NCBI GenBank assembly: GCA_021234155.1
Contig: JAJEKV010000012.1
Location: 8,334,448 to 8,398,447, forward strand
Source: Isoetes taiwanensis
Taxonomy: Eukaryota; Streptophyta; Lycopodiopsida; Isoetales; Isoetaceae
Direction: 5' to 3'
Length of the DNA: 64,000 nt
Part shown: positions 20,566 through 31,460 of the stretch, piece by piece
Layout of the letters: each line of letters opens with the position of its first letter
Numbering within the stretch: position 1 is the first letter of the stretch
The notes under the pieces: generated by a model
Seen by the model: the letters and a program-made list of their open reading frames with translations, nothing else
The model's database searches: none
Told to the model about the DNA's origin: nothing
Made by a program: the position numbers and the translations under genes

Positions 20566-23455
20566 GTTGCGTCATGACGGCATGAACATCCACTGTCTCA
20601 AGAGGAATGTCCGCGTCCGAAAAGTGGTCAAGACGTTGAATGCGATTACAAGGAGCCAGGTAAGGGTCAAGTAGGGCTGCCACAGCCTGGTCCTGATCAA
20701 GCGTCATCTCACCCCAAGGATCAGCATACTCAGGATAGGATGAGAGAGGTAGACTCGCGGGTGGAGCCTGAACATGATAGATATTTTGTGCTTCTTCAGA
20801 ATCAGTGTCTGAGATTGAAGGTTTGGCATGCTCAACAGAGATCAATTTGCCAGTTTCCAAGTCCATAGTTGCATTGAGATGTCCATCAGTAATGACAAGT
20901 TGGTCCGTGGCCCAGTAATGAATACTTTTAGCCTGGCGGAGAAAAGGTCTGCCTACCAGCATTTCATAGTCACCTGGATCTTCTCCAGCTTTCCAAACCC
21001 CAAATTCCAAGGGGAATTTGAGATCACCAATGCTGATGTGGAGGAGAGGAGTGACGCCTTGAGGTCGCGTGATATGGCCATTGGTCAACTTGATATCATA
21101 GGGGGCACGGTATAGTTGTTTGATCCCCAATTGCTTCCTGAGCTTATCAGTAATAAGATTGACTGCACTGCCTCCATCAATTTGAACATGATTGATGTGC
21201 TGAGTGCCCACTGTGGCATGCACCGTGGGTGTGGATGTTGCCACTGCTCCAACCAGAATAGTGGGAAGAGGCAACTGATCTTTGAGAGCAGGACAAAGTT
21301 TCAAAATGGTGGCAAGGCTCAAGGGAATCTTGATTTTGGCCAGTTCTTCTTGAAGTTCCAAAGGAACATGAGAGAACGGATCAGCAGGATCCAAGGGAGC
21401 AGGAGTCTGTGGCAAAGAAGCGGAAACCTCTTTGAGAAGCTCCACCTCCGCAACAATATTAGGATACGGTTGAGAGCGTGTGCTGGTAGATGAAGAGGGT
21501 GCATCCTGACGGTGCTGAGCTCTAGTTGTGGCATGGACATTTGCCAGTGTACGGCCTTCCACAGCCTGCATGAGTTTGAGAATACTCTGTCTCACCTTTG
21601 GCATGACGTGAGGCATGAGTTTATCTAGGTCAGGCGCGAAATGAACTTTTTTGTCATCTCCATGCGGTACCGTCTCGACAGCAAAAGCTGGTTGCGTGTC
21701 GTGAGGGATGGTGGTCAAGGGACATGAAGCCCGGGTCTGGCGGGAAACCAAACCAACCCAATTTGACAGCTGCACCGGAGGGTTGAGTGCCTGATAGATT
21801 TCCTCTTGAGCTTGTTGATCTAGAGGATTGGAGGTAGATGCTAATTGCTGGGGTCTCTGTTGTTGAGGTGGCCGTGGGGGCTTCCTTAAAATAGGGCATG
21901 GGCCTTGTTTACCATTGGCAACCCACAGCTGATAGGCCGTGAGGCATACAGACGCATGCCTGATTCGTACCTGGAAGTTGAACTTGAACTTGGGGAAGTT
22001 GAGGGCACACCGTGGTGGTATGACCCCATTCGTGACAATGATAGCATTGAGCCTTGGAGGGATCAAAAGGAGAACGGGAGCCTTGTCCCTGGGACTGCTG
22101 AAGTTGTTGCGTTTGTTGATACTGCTATGGTTGTTGAGCTTGATATTGCTGAGGCGGATATGGTTGTTGTTGCGAAGGCGTGGTCTGGACTTGAAAAGCC
22201 ATCTTCTGCCGGAAGGGGGTAGGATGAGAGTGGGTGCATTCTTCCGTGGCATGATTGCACATGTTGCAGCGTTTGCAATGAGGGAATCCATTTGTGGAAT
22301 TGCATTCATTTGCCAAATGACCTTGATACTTACAGATATGGCACCAGATCTGGGAGCGTTGTGGATTCGTTTGTTGAGGCTGGACAGCATTTTGAGGAAC
22401 CATGACGGGCGGCATGAAAGGTAGTTCCGTGAGAGCAACATCTCGTGAGGAGACATTGACGGAATGATTGACCAATTCAATCGCCTGCTCCAAAGTCTTC
22501 GGACGTAGATACTCCGTCATGAGACGAATGGCAGGAGGAAGGCCCTGCAGAAACCAGACAAGAATCTGGCTTTGCGTGGGGGTACTCCTGGAGTTTACTG
22601 ATGAGGATGTGAAGACGGTCTGCGAAGTCACGCGCAGACTCCGTGGGTTGCTGCTGAAGATCATTGAGTTGCTTGAGCAAGAGTTGATCATCATCCGTGG
22701 TGCCATAATGAGAGAGAAATGTCGTTTTCATTTCTTGCCAATTCTGTTTCCAGTGGCTTTTATTGGCCATGAGCCATTGATGAGGGGCGCCTCTGAGCGT
22801 GGTCGAAAAGATGTGAAACTTTAGTTGAGGTTGAGCATGACCATTGAGAATGGCCAAGGCCTCGAATTCCTCCATGTGAGCTTGAGCACTTTGGTCCAGA
22901 GGTTTGCCTTTAGTGTTGCCAAAAGTAGGGTATGTCAGCTTCAGATTGTGATTATGAGATGAAGGCTGAACTGGCGCATAGACAGGTGGAACATATGCAG
23001 GAAGATAGCCGGATTGGGCAGCCGTGGGTTGAGAACAAGGTGGTGGTGGAACAGAAAAACTCGGAGGGCCAGAGAATGGAACGTCTTGTGGGGAAGGACC
23101 ATGAGATCCCTCCTCATTAGGCTTGAGATCGGTGAGCTGATAGACAGGAAGTGCATGATGAAAAGATGGGGAAGACTGAAATTCGTGAACATGGGGAGGG
23201 CCAAAGGAAACTTAATGGTAGCCCATCCTTGCAGGAGGAGAAGAAGGTTGTGACGGCAAAGGGGTGTGGCCTGGGGGAATATGAATATAGGTGCTTTCTG
23301 GAGTCTGGAAATAATGAGGCGTGGGCTGAATGGGGGTATGATGGGGCGACTGAGGTTGAGAACAATGCCGACACACAGGGGGGGACCCTGGTCGAGAATG
23401 AGCGCGAGGGGTAGGAGGTGCCGACTGAGCTCTTGAGCGGACACGACCGATGACA
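20566..23455 (-). pseudogene. gag: Inverted gag-protease block of element B
   Basis: A 2.9-kb part of the element lies in reverse: read on the minus strand it runs gag (from about 23455), Pro-rich region, Gag core HMEEFEALAILNGH (about 22880), knuckles CHICKYQGHLANEC (about 22345-22305) and CYHCHEWGH (about 22050), linker, protease with VQIDGGSAVNLI (about 21185) and VGRPFLR (about 20955), and the acidic linker ending near 20566. A long open frame runs from about 21960 to the breakpoint, so the protease is intact here. On both sides the element is in + orientation, so gag-protease cannot be expressed with pol from the LTR. Element E has the same inversion. Confidence 0.8.
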
Positions 23456-23763
23456 CTCAGCATCCCCTCTTCTTCACCACTCAAAATGCTGCTCCCCCTG
23501 TTATGCTGCAATCTCCTGCTCATCATGTTCAGGACACGGAGGTTGTTCCACATATTCAAACTCCGGAGGTGGAAATTGTGGACATTGGAAACAATCAACC
23601 AATCCGCCGAGCTGCCAATCTTCCACCAACCTATAAAGCACGCGCTGTGACACTGTTCAAAAAATTCCAACATATTTTTGCATGGAGCTACAAAGACCTT
23701 CGGGGTATCAAAAAAGAATTAGGGGAACTCACCATTCCTACCAAACCTGAAGCACGCCCAATC

Positions 23764-23766
23764 TAG
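23764..23766 (+). promoter_or_regulatory. In-frame UAG before RT (candidate readthrough codon), element B
   Basis: The open frame from 23503 ends ...KPEARPI-UAG and continues in the same frame as QPQYRLNPNYR into RT. The following CAA CCA fits the tobamovirus-type readthrough context CAR-YYA exactly. Confidence 0.65.
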
Positions 23767-25113
23767 CAACCACAGTACAGGCTCAATCCAAACTATCGTG
23801 ACCGTGTCAAGGCCGAAATTGACAAACTTTTAGCTGCTGGCTTGATTTATGAGGTCAAACACTCTGAATGGGTGAGCCCCATCGTCATTGCTCTCAAGCA
23901 CAATGGTAAGATCTGCGTTTGTGTGGACTACCGCAAACTCAATCAGGCCACGGAGCGTGATCACTTCCCGCTTCCCTTCACAGACCAGGTTCTGGAAGAG
24001 GTTGCTGGTCATGAGATGTACTCTTTCATGGATGGCTTTTCAGGGTATAATCAAATTTCTATCAAGCCAGAAGATCAACTCAAAACTACCTTCACCACCC
24101 CGTGGGGCACTTTTGCCTACAAGGTGATCCCTTTTGATTTATCCAACTCTCCGTCCACGTTCCAGCGCATCATGCTCTCAGTTTTCCATGACTATATGAA
24201 GGAAAAACCCTTTTTTCAGATTTTTCAAGATGACTTTTCGGCCTACAGCTCCATGGATGATCACCTGGAGAAGTTAGAGCTGGTCTTTAAAAAATGTGAT
24301 GAGTCTGACATTAGTCTAAATCCTGAGAAATGCACTTTTTGTGTCACCTCAGGTGTTCTTTTGGGTCATGTGGTTAGTAAAGAAGGGATCACCACGGATC
24401 CTGCTAAAATCGGTTGTGTGTTGAAGGCTCACGCACCATCAAATATTAAGGAGACACGATCCTTCCTGGGTAAGGTCAACTACTATTCCACCTTCATTCC
24501 TGGACTTGCGGCTATTGCGGATCCCATTCATAAACTCACGGGTGATGAATCCAGTTGGGCTTGGAATCCCCACGCGGACGCTGCTTTCCAGAAGTTGAAG
24601 TTGTTGCTTACTCAGGCCCCGGTCCTTGTTCCTCCTCAATGGGACAAGCCTTTTCACGTTCATGTAGATGTCTTTGCTTTTGCCATTGATGATGTTCTCT
24701 CTCAGGCATATGATGAGCACACGGATAAACCTATCCGCTACGCCAGCAGAAAACTCAATCCAGCAGAGCGTAACTACTCTGCCACGGAGCGGGAAGCCTT
24801 GGGCCTAGTCTTCTGTGTCCAACGTTTCCGTCATTATTTATTGGAAAGCAAGATCAAGTTCTTCGTTGATCATCAAGCTCTTCTGTATTTGATCAACAAG
24901 GCCACGCCCACGGGTAGAATTGCTCGTTGGGTTCTTCTTCTACAAGAATTTGCTCCCTTTGAAATTGTTCATAAGGCAGGTAAATCTCACGTTGTGCCCG
25001 ATTATCTCTCATGCATATACACAGATGATCCCTCCACGGGTGTTTCTGATGCCTTTCCAGATGCTCAACTATTCCTCGTCACAGCCACGCCCCACTGGTT
25101 CAACAACTTTTGA
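23767..25113 (+). CDS. pol: Reverse transcriptase-RNase H of element B
   Basis: The best-preserved pol domain in the window: one open frame from the UAG at 23764 to TGA at 25111-25113. RT motifs: EVKHSEWVSPIV, VDYRKLN, MDGFSGYNQI, FTTPWGTFAYKV, IFQDDFS (catalytic DD about 24229), PEKCTF and LGHVVSKEGI. The connection has NIKETRSFLGKVNYYS. RNase H follows: HVHVDVFAFAIDDVLSQ (Asp at about 24667; the usual IGAVL is IDDVL), ATEREALGLVF (Glu about 24790) and FFVDHQALLYLINK (Asp about 24868). It ends by a frameshift just before the MITE. Copies element RNA; expression would need passage through the UAG. Confidence 0.85.
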   Translation, partial: QPQYRLNPNYRDRVKAEIDKLLAAGLIYEVKHSEWVSPIVIALKHNGKICVCVDYRKLNQATERDHFPLPFTDQVLEEVAGHEMYSFMDGFSGYNQISIKPEDQLKTTFTTPWGTFAYKVIPFDLSNSPSTFQRIMLSVFHDYMKEKPFFQIFQDDFSAYSSMDDHLEKLELVFKKCDESDISLNPEKCTFCVTSGVLLGHVVSKEGITTDPAKIGCVLKAHAPSNIKETRSFLGKVNYYSTFIPGLAAIADPIHKLTGDESSWAWNPHADAAFQKLKLLLTQAPVLVPPQWDKPFHVHVDVFAFAIDDVLSQAYDEHTDKPIRYASRKLNPAERNYSATEREALGLVFCVQRFRHYLLESKIKFFVDHQALLYLINKATPTGRIARWVLLLQEFAPFEIVHKAGKSHVVPDYLSCIYTDDPSTGVSDAFPDAQLFLVTATPHWFNNF

Positions 25114-25258
25114 ACAGCAGTATCTCCTCACTGATGCTCTTCCATCCGAAGATTCCACGCTCTCTTCAGACAAGCTTCACTCACGCCGCCGTCAGTTTCT
25201 CCGTGAAGTCCGTGATTACACCATGGTTGCGGGCCATCTGTACAAACGCGGCAAAGAC

Positions 25259-25526
25259 CAAGGGGGATTCACTCATGTATAAGGGAGATATGCCATCTGC
25301 GTGCATGGGGTGGCAAAACCCCCCTCCCCCCCCCCTGTATACGGATCTTTAAAAGCAAATTTTGACCCCTTTCGAATAAAAATTACCTAGGATAGTGCAA
25401 AAAATACCAGAAAAAGGACCCCCTGCCCATGCCCCTGCCGACCGTATATGTACGAAAATGGGTCCAAAAAACCCCCTTCCCGTGCATGCAGATGGGTTAT
25501 ACGCCCAAAACTGTGAACCCCCCATG
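25259..25526. mobile_element. hAT-type MITE inserted in pol of element B
   Basis: 268 bp flanked by the 8-bp direct repeat GCAAAGAC (25251-25258 and 25527-25534). The ends are inverted repeats: CAAGGGGGATTCAC at the left and, on the other strand, CATGGGGGGTTCAC at the right, both starting with CA as hAT ends do. Inside is a second imperfect inverted repeat (CCATCTGCGTGCATGG at about 25293, CCGTGCATGCAGATGG at about 25480). No coding capacity. Element A lacks it; element E has it at the same position. Confidence 0.75.
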
Positions 25527-25534
25527 GCAAAGAC

Positions 25535-26710
25535 ATGGTCCTCCGTCGTTGTGTCCTCCCTCATGAGGTGCCCGATATCGTTCGACAAGCCCATGAAGGG
25601 CTTGGTGGTGGTCATTTCAGTGGTGACACCACGGCACGCAAAATTCTTCTGGCATGATACTTCTGGCCCACGCTCTTCAAAGATGCCCACGCTCACGCTC
25701 GCACGTGTGACGTCTGTCAGCGTGTGGGACGGCCCACGGCCCGTGACGCTCTCCCCTTGACGCCGGTCGCCACGCCACTTCCCTTCAGCAAATGGAAAAT
25801 GGATTTTGTGGGGCCCATGGATCCTCCTGCGCGGCACACCCGTGCCCGTTACATTCTGGTCATCACTGATTATGCTACAAAATGGGCGGAGGCCTGTGCA
25901 CTTCCGGATAACAATGCAGCCAAAGCCGCGGCCAAAGGTTCTCTACGCACATCATCCGCATTTTGGTTGTCCCCGGAAGTTGTTGTTAGTGATCGTGGGG
26001 TCCATTTTGTCAATCATACCATCAAGGAGCTGATGGATTATCTTCATATCCATCACAGGAAGAGTACACCTTACTATCCTCAAGGGAATGGTTTGGTTGA
26101 AAGTACCAACAAAACTCTCATCACTATTCTCAAAAAAATTTGTGATGCCTCTCGCGGATTAGCAAGACAAGTTGCCCTCTTGTTCTTTGGGCTTACAACA
26201 CCAGTTTCAAAATTGCTACTGGCCACACTCCTTTTAAGTTGGTTTATGGTCAAGAAGCTCTTATGCCCTTTGAATATATCCTTCCGACGCTGCGTTTCTA
26301 ACTTGCTACCGCTCATAATCCACCTGCAGCTCTTAAAGAAAGGGTTTATCAACTTGAACAGTTGGATGAACTAAGGAGAGATGCTTATATTCGTGTTCTT
26401 CATGGACAACAGTTGTAAAAATCGTTGCATGACAAACATCTTAAAGCCAAAACATTTCAAGAAGGTGATTTGGTTCTGCTTTATGACTCTCGTTACAAAA
26501 ATTTTCCGGGCAAATTAAAGTTTACGTTGGTTGGAGTGCAGTATCAAATTCTTGGTAGTGCAACCCCGTGTTTTCAAAGCTGGCGAGTTAGATGGCACTC
26601 CATTACCTACACTGGTTAATGGTTTTCGCCTAAAACAATTTCATAGAGACGATACACAAGTTCATACACATGATCAACAACAAAATTCTGACTCAGAAGA
26701 TAGTGACTAG
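25535..26710 (+). pseudogene. Integrase of element B
   Basis: Zinc-binding part (HEGLGGGHFSGDTT-like and CDVCQR motifs, about 25590-25730, in shifting frames), core MDFVGPM (first Asp, about 25800), VVSDRGVHF (second Asp, about 25986) and GNGLVESTNK (Glu, about 26089), then a C-terminal part ending SEDSD-TAG at 26708-26710. Compared with E, the stretch 25917-25985 has a run of substitutions and indels. Nonsense codons at 26299 (TTC-TAA) and 26416 (TTG-TAA) are shared with E. Confidence 0.8.
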
Positions 26711-26817
26711 CAGCGTATTTATACTATATTAGTGGCGAAAAACAAAAGGTGGGCATTGCCCATATACATCCGATTATGGGTTGAGCCCTATTTACAAAAT
26801 CACGTTAAAAAGTGCCC

Positions 26818-27062
26818 CTACTAGGGTTTGGGGCGAGAGGTTATCTGCGGAGGACATGGTAGAGGTTTTGCTTTCGAGGATCGGTAGCGGATGCACCACC
26901 ACCTCCATGGCGTTCGTTAAAGGATCGGGATGCTCGACCATCCCGCCACACTAGCTTCGTCCATAGGGATGCCGCGGTTGCGGCACTTCTGCAGTCGAGG
27001 GCATTCATCTTACAAGTCATCCACTCTTGGCGGTTTCGCGGCATAGTACACTCCTGCTCCAT
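26818..27062 (-). pseudogene. Antisense Cys/Trp-rich small ORF, element B
   Basis: Homologue of the antisense ORF of element A. It starts MEQECTMPRNRQEWMTCKMN at 27062; then indels shift the frame, and a TGG-to-TAG change (Trp in MDGWC) is shared with E. TATA box 47 bp upstream at 27109-27102. The 245-nt span between start and old stop is not a multiple of three. Confidence 0.55.
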
Positions 27063-27101
27063 CGGCGCAAATTGGTGTCGGAAACCCGACCCTTTGCCCG
27101 T

Positions 27102-27109
27102 CTTATATA
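27102..27109 (-). promoter_or_regulatory. TATA box for the antisense ORF (element B)
   Basis: The minus strand reads GGGCTATATAAGACGGGC, 47 bp upstream of the antisense ATG. Confidence 0.5.
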
Positions 27110-27609
27110 GCCCAAGCGCTTGGAGCTCTTGCCGGCGTGGACCAATCCAAATCTTGCTAGCGTGGTTTGCAATGCAAGGCTATTTCTAAATCCAGAATCT
27201 CTTCTCCCGCGCATATCTAGCCATGGTGCTTGTCGACACTTCTTTTTGTGATATCCCACTTCGAGTTGCCTGCATTAATTGTTATCCCTTCCTTTCAGGG
27301 CCGTCTGTCATTATTATTCGTACCTTCGTCCAGCTGTCCAATCCTACCGTTCATTCATGTTCCATCTCCACCGTTCAGTTGTTTTCCTTCACTACTCGGG
27401 GACTTAGCCAAAATTTTGCCCTTCAAGCGTCCTCTTCGGATCTGTTGCCATCTGACCACATCAACGGCTCCTTTTTCACTCTCATCATGCCCCTTCACCA
27501 CAGCTGTGTGCCCTAAAAAAATTTCGCCTCCCCCGTTTTAGATGCAAAACGCCCCGCCCTCAGGCTTCTTTCAATCCGTTCTCGCGCTTTCTTCCCATTG
27601 CTCCTTGCC

Positions 27610-30600
27610 ATGGCTGCTTCACCAAAATTCCCTACTCTTCAAGTTACTGCTCCAAGGGATCCGGCTCTTTTTGAGTCTGTTAGTTTTTCCACTCCCACCT
27701 TTCGCGATGCCCTGGAAGGTCCAAGTCGAGCCGTTGCAGAGCCACGGGCTGTATGAATTCTCCAGGCAGGAACTTCCTGCCCCAAATCTGCACCAACTCC
27801 AACAGTTTGTTGCTAACATGGTCAACACCACCGCTGGTTATGCCACCAGAGTCGATCAGACAGATATTTTACTCACTCCGGTTCTTCTTTCTCAGGTATT
27901 CCAGTTACCTCTTCGCAAGCCTTCTTTGTCTTGGGCTGCTTTACAGGAACAGGATGTCACCAAGTATGGCCAACTTCCTTATCAGGCCAACACTCATCGT
28001 CTCACGAACATTGCCAAATCCCATGATACCTTTGTCAAATTTCTGTGGCGTAAGTTCTATGGGTATTCCATCAAGAACACCCACATCAATAAGCAGTTTT
28101 TCAACATTGTTATCTTGGCCATCCACTCCACCCATTCTATTGATTGGCCTCAAATTTTGTTCCTCCGCCTCCTTCATGAAATAGATCGCATCCGCGCAAC
28201 CCCTTCTTCGGGCCTTGAATCTACCATCGGTGCTCATCTGCAGGCCATCCTCCGTCATTGTCTTTCCCTCCCCAGTCAAGGATCTCCCACTCATCAACAT
28301 ACCACGTCTTAAGCCTCCACCAAACAGCCCTCCAATCCCATTCCTGTCGATCCAACTCTTCATGCAGAGACTTCACGCCCTCAACCCTTTCCTCCTCCTC
28401 ATCATACTCCACACCAAGAACCTGTCATACCCGTCTCCTCTTCCTCCACGAAAACTGTGCATTCCAGTTCTCACCATGTTTCACAGGCATCCCAATCTCA
28501 AAGACAAACGTGCCCTGCACACCCGCCATCCAGACAAGCTCTCTACCAGCAGGATGTCCAAGCCGTCATGCTCAAGCTTCAAGATTCCCATGAAAACTTC
28601 ATGAATGGAATTCAAACTTACATGGAGGCCACGGATGCACTTCACAGGGATTTCCAGACCGCCACCGTCAAAGTTCAGGTCTCTCGAAGACCCGTCTTCA
28701 AGAGAAAGCCGCAGGCTCTCTTACGGGCCGTGAATCTCTCAAAAATTTGAACAAGACCCGGACTAGCTTTGCTCACTAATCAGCGAGGCTCAATTACGGT
28801 CCACCATTCAAAATTGTTGGACCAGATAAAGAACAAGGATAACACCCTTGCTGATCTCAAAACCATGTACCGCGGAGCTCTCTCAAAATTACAACAAAAG
28901 CGGCTCCACGAACTTGATGGCGCAGCGCACATCACTTCTCTTGAAGACCAACTTTCCACGCTCGAAAATCAGGTCACGCCTCTCCAGGCTCAACTCACCG
29001 AAGCTCAGAAGCAGAAGCCACTCTTCGGCTTCAAAACTCCACTCAAGTGCCTTCCTCTTCACAGGCCACGCTCTCTCACAGAAGGTTCCGTGATCAGTCC
29101 CGTCTCTTTTCGACAAAGATAATCGGATCGCAGCGATTTGGAACAACAAGTTGTTCAATCTGCGGAAGAGCCGCAGTCAAGGCGAGACATATATTGATCT
29201 TGCTCTTCGCATTCGGAGGACTTTTCCACCCCTTCCGTCTCCAACAAGTTGTTCAATCTGCGAAAGAGGCACAGAGTCAAACTGAGACATATATTGATCT
29301 TGATCTTCGCATTCCAGAGGACTTTTCCACCCCTTCCGGCTATCACGGATTACATTAGGTGGTCCGGCGCCATCTTTTATTCTAAAGTGGTATTTTCGGC
29401 ACAAGGCAAGCTTAATGAGCCCCTTGGCAGCTCGGTTTCGAGGGATCTGGCGGACCTTTCCTTTGAAGACAAAGGCTTACTCTGTGCCATATTAGTCTTT
29501 GGTCAACTCCTTTGTACGGATCCTGATCTTGTCATCTTCCGTGTTGTCCAGCCTATGGCTTATGTTCTTCATGATTTCTATCTGGCTGACATACACGATA
29601 AGTTCTTAGATGGGCCTCATCGAATTTTTCAAGGCGACCCTCATGCTCACTGGTTGATATTACAAACCAATCAGTATTTACAGGATCCTGCTAAAGTCAA
29701 CACTCTCAGTACTGAGTACATGCCTGAGCTTACTCCTCACCTCCCTTTGTGGCAAGCAGAGACGCTCGAACAAGTGCGGAAGAATTTAGCTCACCCTGAG
29801 GACCTCCCGTTTTCTCAAGTTTACTTGACGCACTTGGGTGGCTACAACCACGGCTAGCGTGCCTTTACGGGGCGATCCGGACTATCCCCCGCGGGTTGGG
29901 TCTCACCTCGGTTTGGACCATGCTCGGAGCTCACGATTGGGACCCGGTGGTGCAATGCTCTTGATGCAGACCTTGTTCGTGAATTCGAGGGGCGGCGGCC
30001 CATTACGCCCACGAGCCTTTGCTCAATCTCCGTATGCTTCCTTGGGTGCGCCTCCGCCCCGGATATCTCACCTCATTGGCGTCTTCCCTTTTGGACTAAG
30101 GTCGGAAGGTTATTTGGTGGACTCCTCCTCGGATCTCCACAGATCTTGATGGGATCACGTTTTGTTCGCGCTCTACTTGGGAGAATGGCGGCTACCTTAG
30201 AAACACCGAAAATTGGATCTACATCCCTAATGGCCGAGGTTGGCGGGACGCCCACTCATCTTTGTCTCTCGGTCTTGATCAATTTTTGGGCGTCTTTGCC
30301 ACCTCCCGGATCCATCGGTTCATCGCCAGGCGAGTTTTGTCTTTGCTTTAAAGTGCCTTCGCATTTGAGTTCTCTTGCCGAAAGCATCCTATCTATTATT
30401 GCAACTCCGAATGCCGGTGCCGCCTTGGACTTGAGACCTGTCTTCTCATGGAATGCCGGTTTGTCCTCTTTGAAGCACAGGTGCTCTTGAAAGATGGTGT
30501 CCTCGGGGGTTTCTTATTGACGCTCATCCAACAATAGGTCTCAACACTCACGAAGCTCTCGCGCACGACCCGACCTTATTGCCAACTATCACTCCGTTGG

Positions 30601-30632
30601 CCAGCCCTCATACATGCCAAGATGATTTTTGA
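27610..30632 (+). pseudogene. Long sense ORF after pol, element B (unknown function)
   Basis: About 3.0 kb of coding sequence with a few frame changes, starting MAASPKFPTLQVTAPRD. N-terminal domain, open to about 28312: NMVNTTAGYATRVDQTDILL, LLSQVFQLPLRKP, TFVKFLWRKFYGYSI and IDWPQILFLRLLHEIDRI. In layout (LxxxR ... FVxxxL ... IDWxxIIF) this recalls the 'putative plant transposon protein' domain found in plant retroelement ORFs, a tentative match. Next are a Pro/Ser linker, a coiled coil (28769-29030; e.g. LEDQLSTLENQVTPLQAQL), a 98-bp tandem duplication (29144-29341), an open 200-codon stretch (29249-29857; VVQPMAYVLHDFYL, EYMPELTPHLPLW) and a C-terminal part ending near TGA 30630-30632. No signal peptide or clear membrane helix. 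Confidence 0.55.
29144..29341 (+). repeat. 98-bp tandem duplication inside the post-pol ORF of B
   Basis: CAACAAGTTGTTCAATCTGCG... to ...TTTTCCACCCCTTCCG occurs twice, 98 bp apart (29144 and 29242). Element A has a single unit at the corresponding place (about 17880). The step is not a multiple of three and shifts the frame. Confidence 0.7.
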
Positions 30633-30690
30633 AGTTCTTTGGATTTCCGTCGAAACACTTCCTCCTTTTTCTCGCCCACGAGTGTCGTTT

Positions 30691-30700
30691 GGTGGGGGAG
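30691..30700 (+). other. Polypurine tract, element B
   Basis: GGTGGGGGAG just before the 3' LTR, identical to element A. Confidence 0.8.
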
Positions 30701-31228
30701 TGTTAGTCTATGCGTCCCGGCGGGACTATTCATGCACACCTCGGACGGTCAAGAACAAGGACCCAAAACCGAGGTCAGTCGGTCATCAAAAGCCATGAAG
30801 GCCGCAAAAGGGCATGCCGCCTAAGAAGAGGCAAAAGAAACGGACAAAGTGTGGTAAACGTCGGCATCGGCGTGATTTCGGGCATTCAAGAGGCGGCATT
30901 CCCATAAATCGGGGCCTCCTTCCGTGAGCTCCAAGGAGATCGGCGAGTGTCTATATTGGGCCAAAGACCATTGTACTATATATATATGAGTAGAGCTAGC
31001 ATTCGAGTTTTGAGTTTTGGTTCTTGTCTCCATCATTTTCACTCTCGATTGCGAGAGCTCATGTATTCTGATTGATATCAAGAAGTTTCCTTCACACATT
31101 TGTGTTTCTGTTGTCTTTTTGTTTCCCTTTTTCTTGTTCTTTTGCAAATCCCGCGTGACACAGCTCCCAGATTCTCATGTCTGATCCAAGGGTCCTCAAG
31201 AGGGCTGTCTTGCAGGAGTTCCCGAACA
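30701..31228 (+). repeat. Element B 3' LTR
   Basis: Begins TGTTAGTCTATGCG; matches 8747-8838 joined to 19929-20412. It ends GTTCCCGAACA, lacking the last roughly 14 bp (through CCCCAAACA) of the 5' copy. Contains the TATATATATA promoter box near 30976. Confidence 0.85.
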
Positions 31229-31460
31229 CTACTTTAAGAGTCTGTATACCAACTATGTCATGTGTACTGATTGCCCTTTTACTAATTGTCGGCACTTGAC
31301 AGAAAAGATTATGGTATGTATATATAGTTTTTAATTTGTATCCATTTCGCCATAGACCTGAGGGTCTGTTACGTTATGAATTCAATTTAATTTAAAAGCA
31401 AGGATGTGGTTAGTTGAGCTCATGGCTTCGACTCCTAAGTTTTTAAATGACAGATTAACA

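Larger units (their letters stand above)
8747..31228 (+). mobile_element. LTR retrotransposon B (Ty3/gypsy), host of nested element A
   Basis: Its LTR is interrupted after 92 bp by element A and resumes at 19929; the 3' LTR is 30701-31228. Without A the element is about 11.4 kb. It holds PBS, gag and protease (in an inverted internal block), RT-RNase H, a hAT-type MITE, integrase, an antisense small ORF, a long sense ORF and the polypurine tract. Its 3' LTR lacks about 14 bp of the usual end, and no target-site duplication is visible around the whole element. Frameshifts and stops make it non-autonomous as read. Confidence 0.85.

Noticed and set aside
20462-22480. 672-codon minus-strand ORF as a host gene
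   Set aside because: Its C-terminal two thirds are the element's linker and protease in the inverted block; its N-terminal third is a shadow frame of the gag zinc-knuckle region.
8747-31228. Target-site duplication around element B
   Set aside because: CAAAG before and CTACT after do not match; the 3' LTR end is truncated, so none can be assigned.
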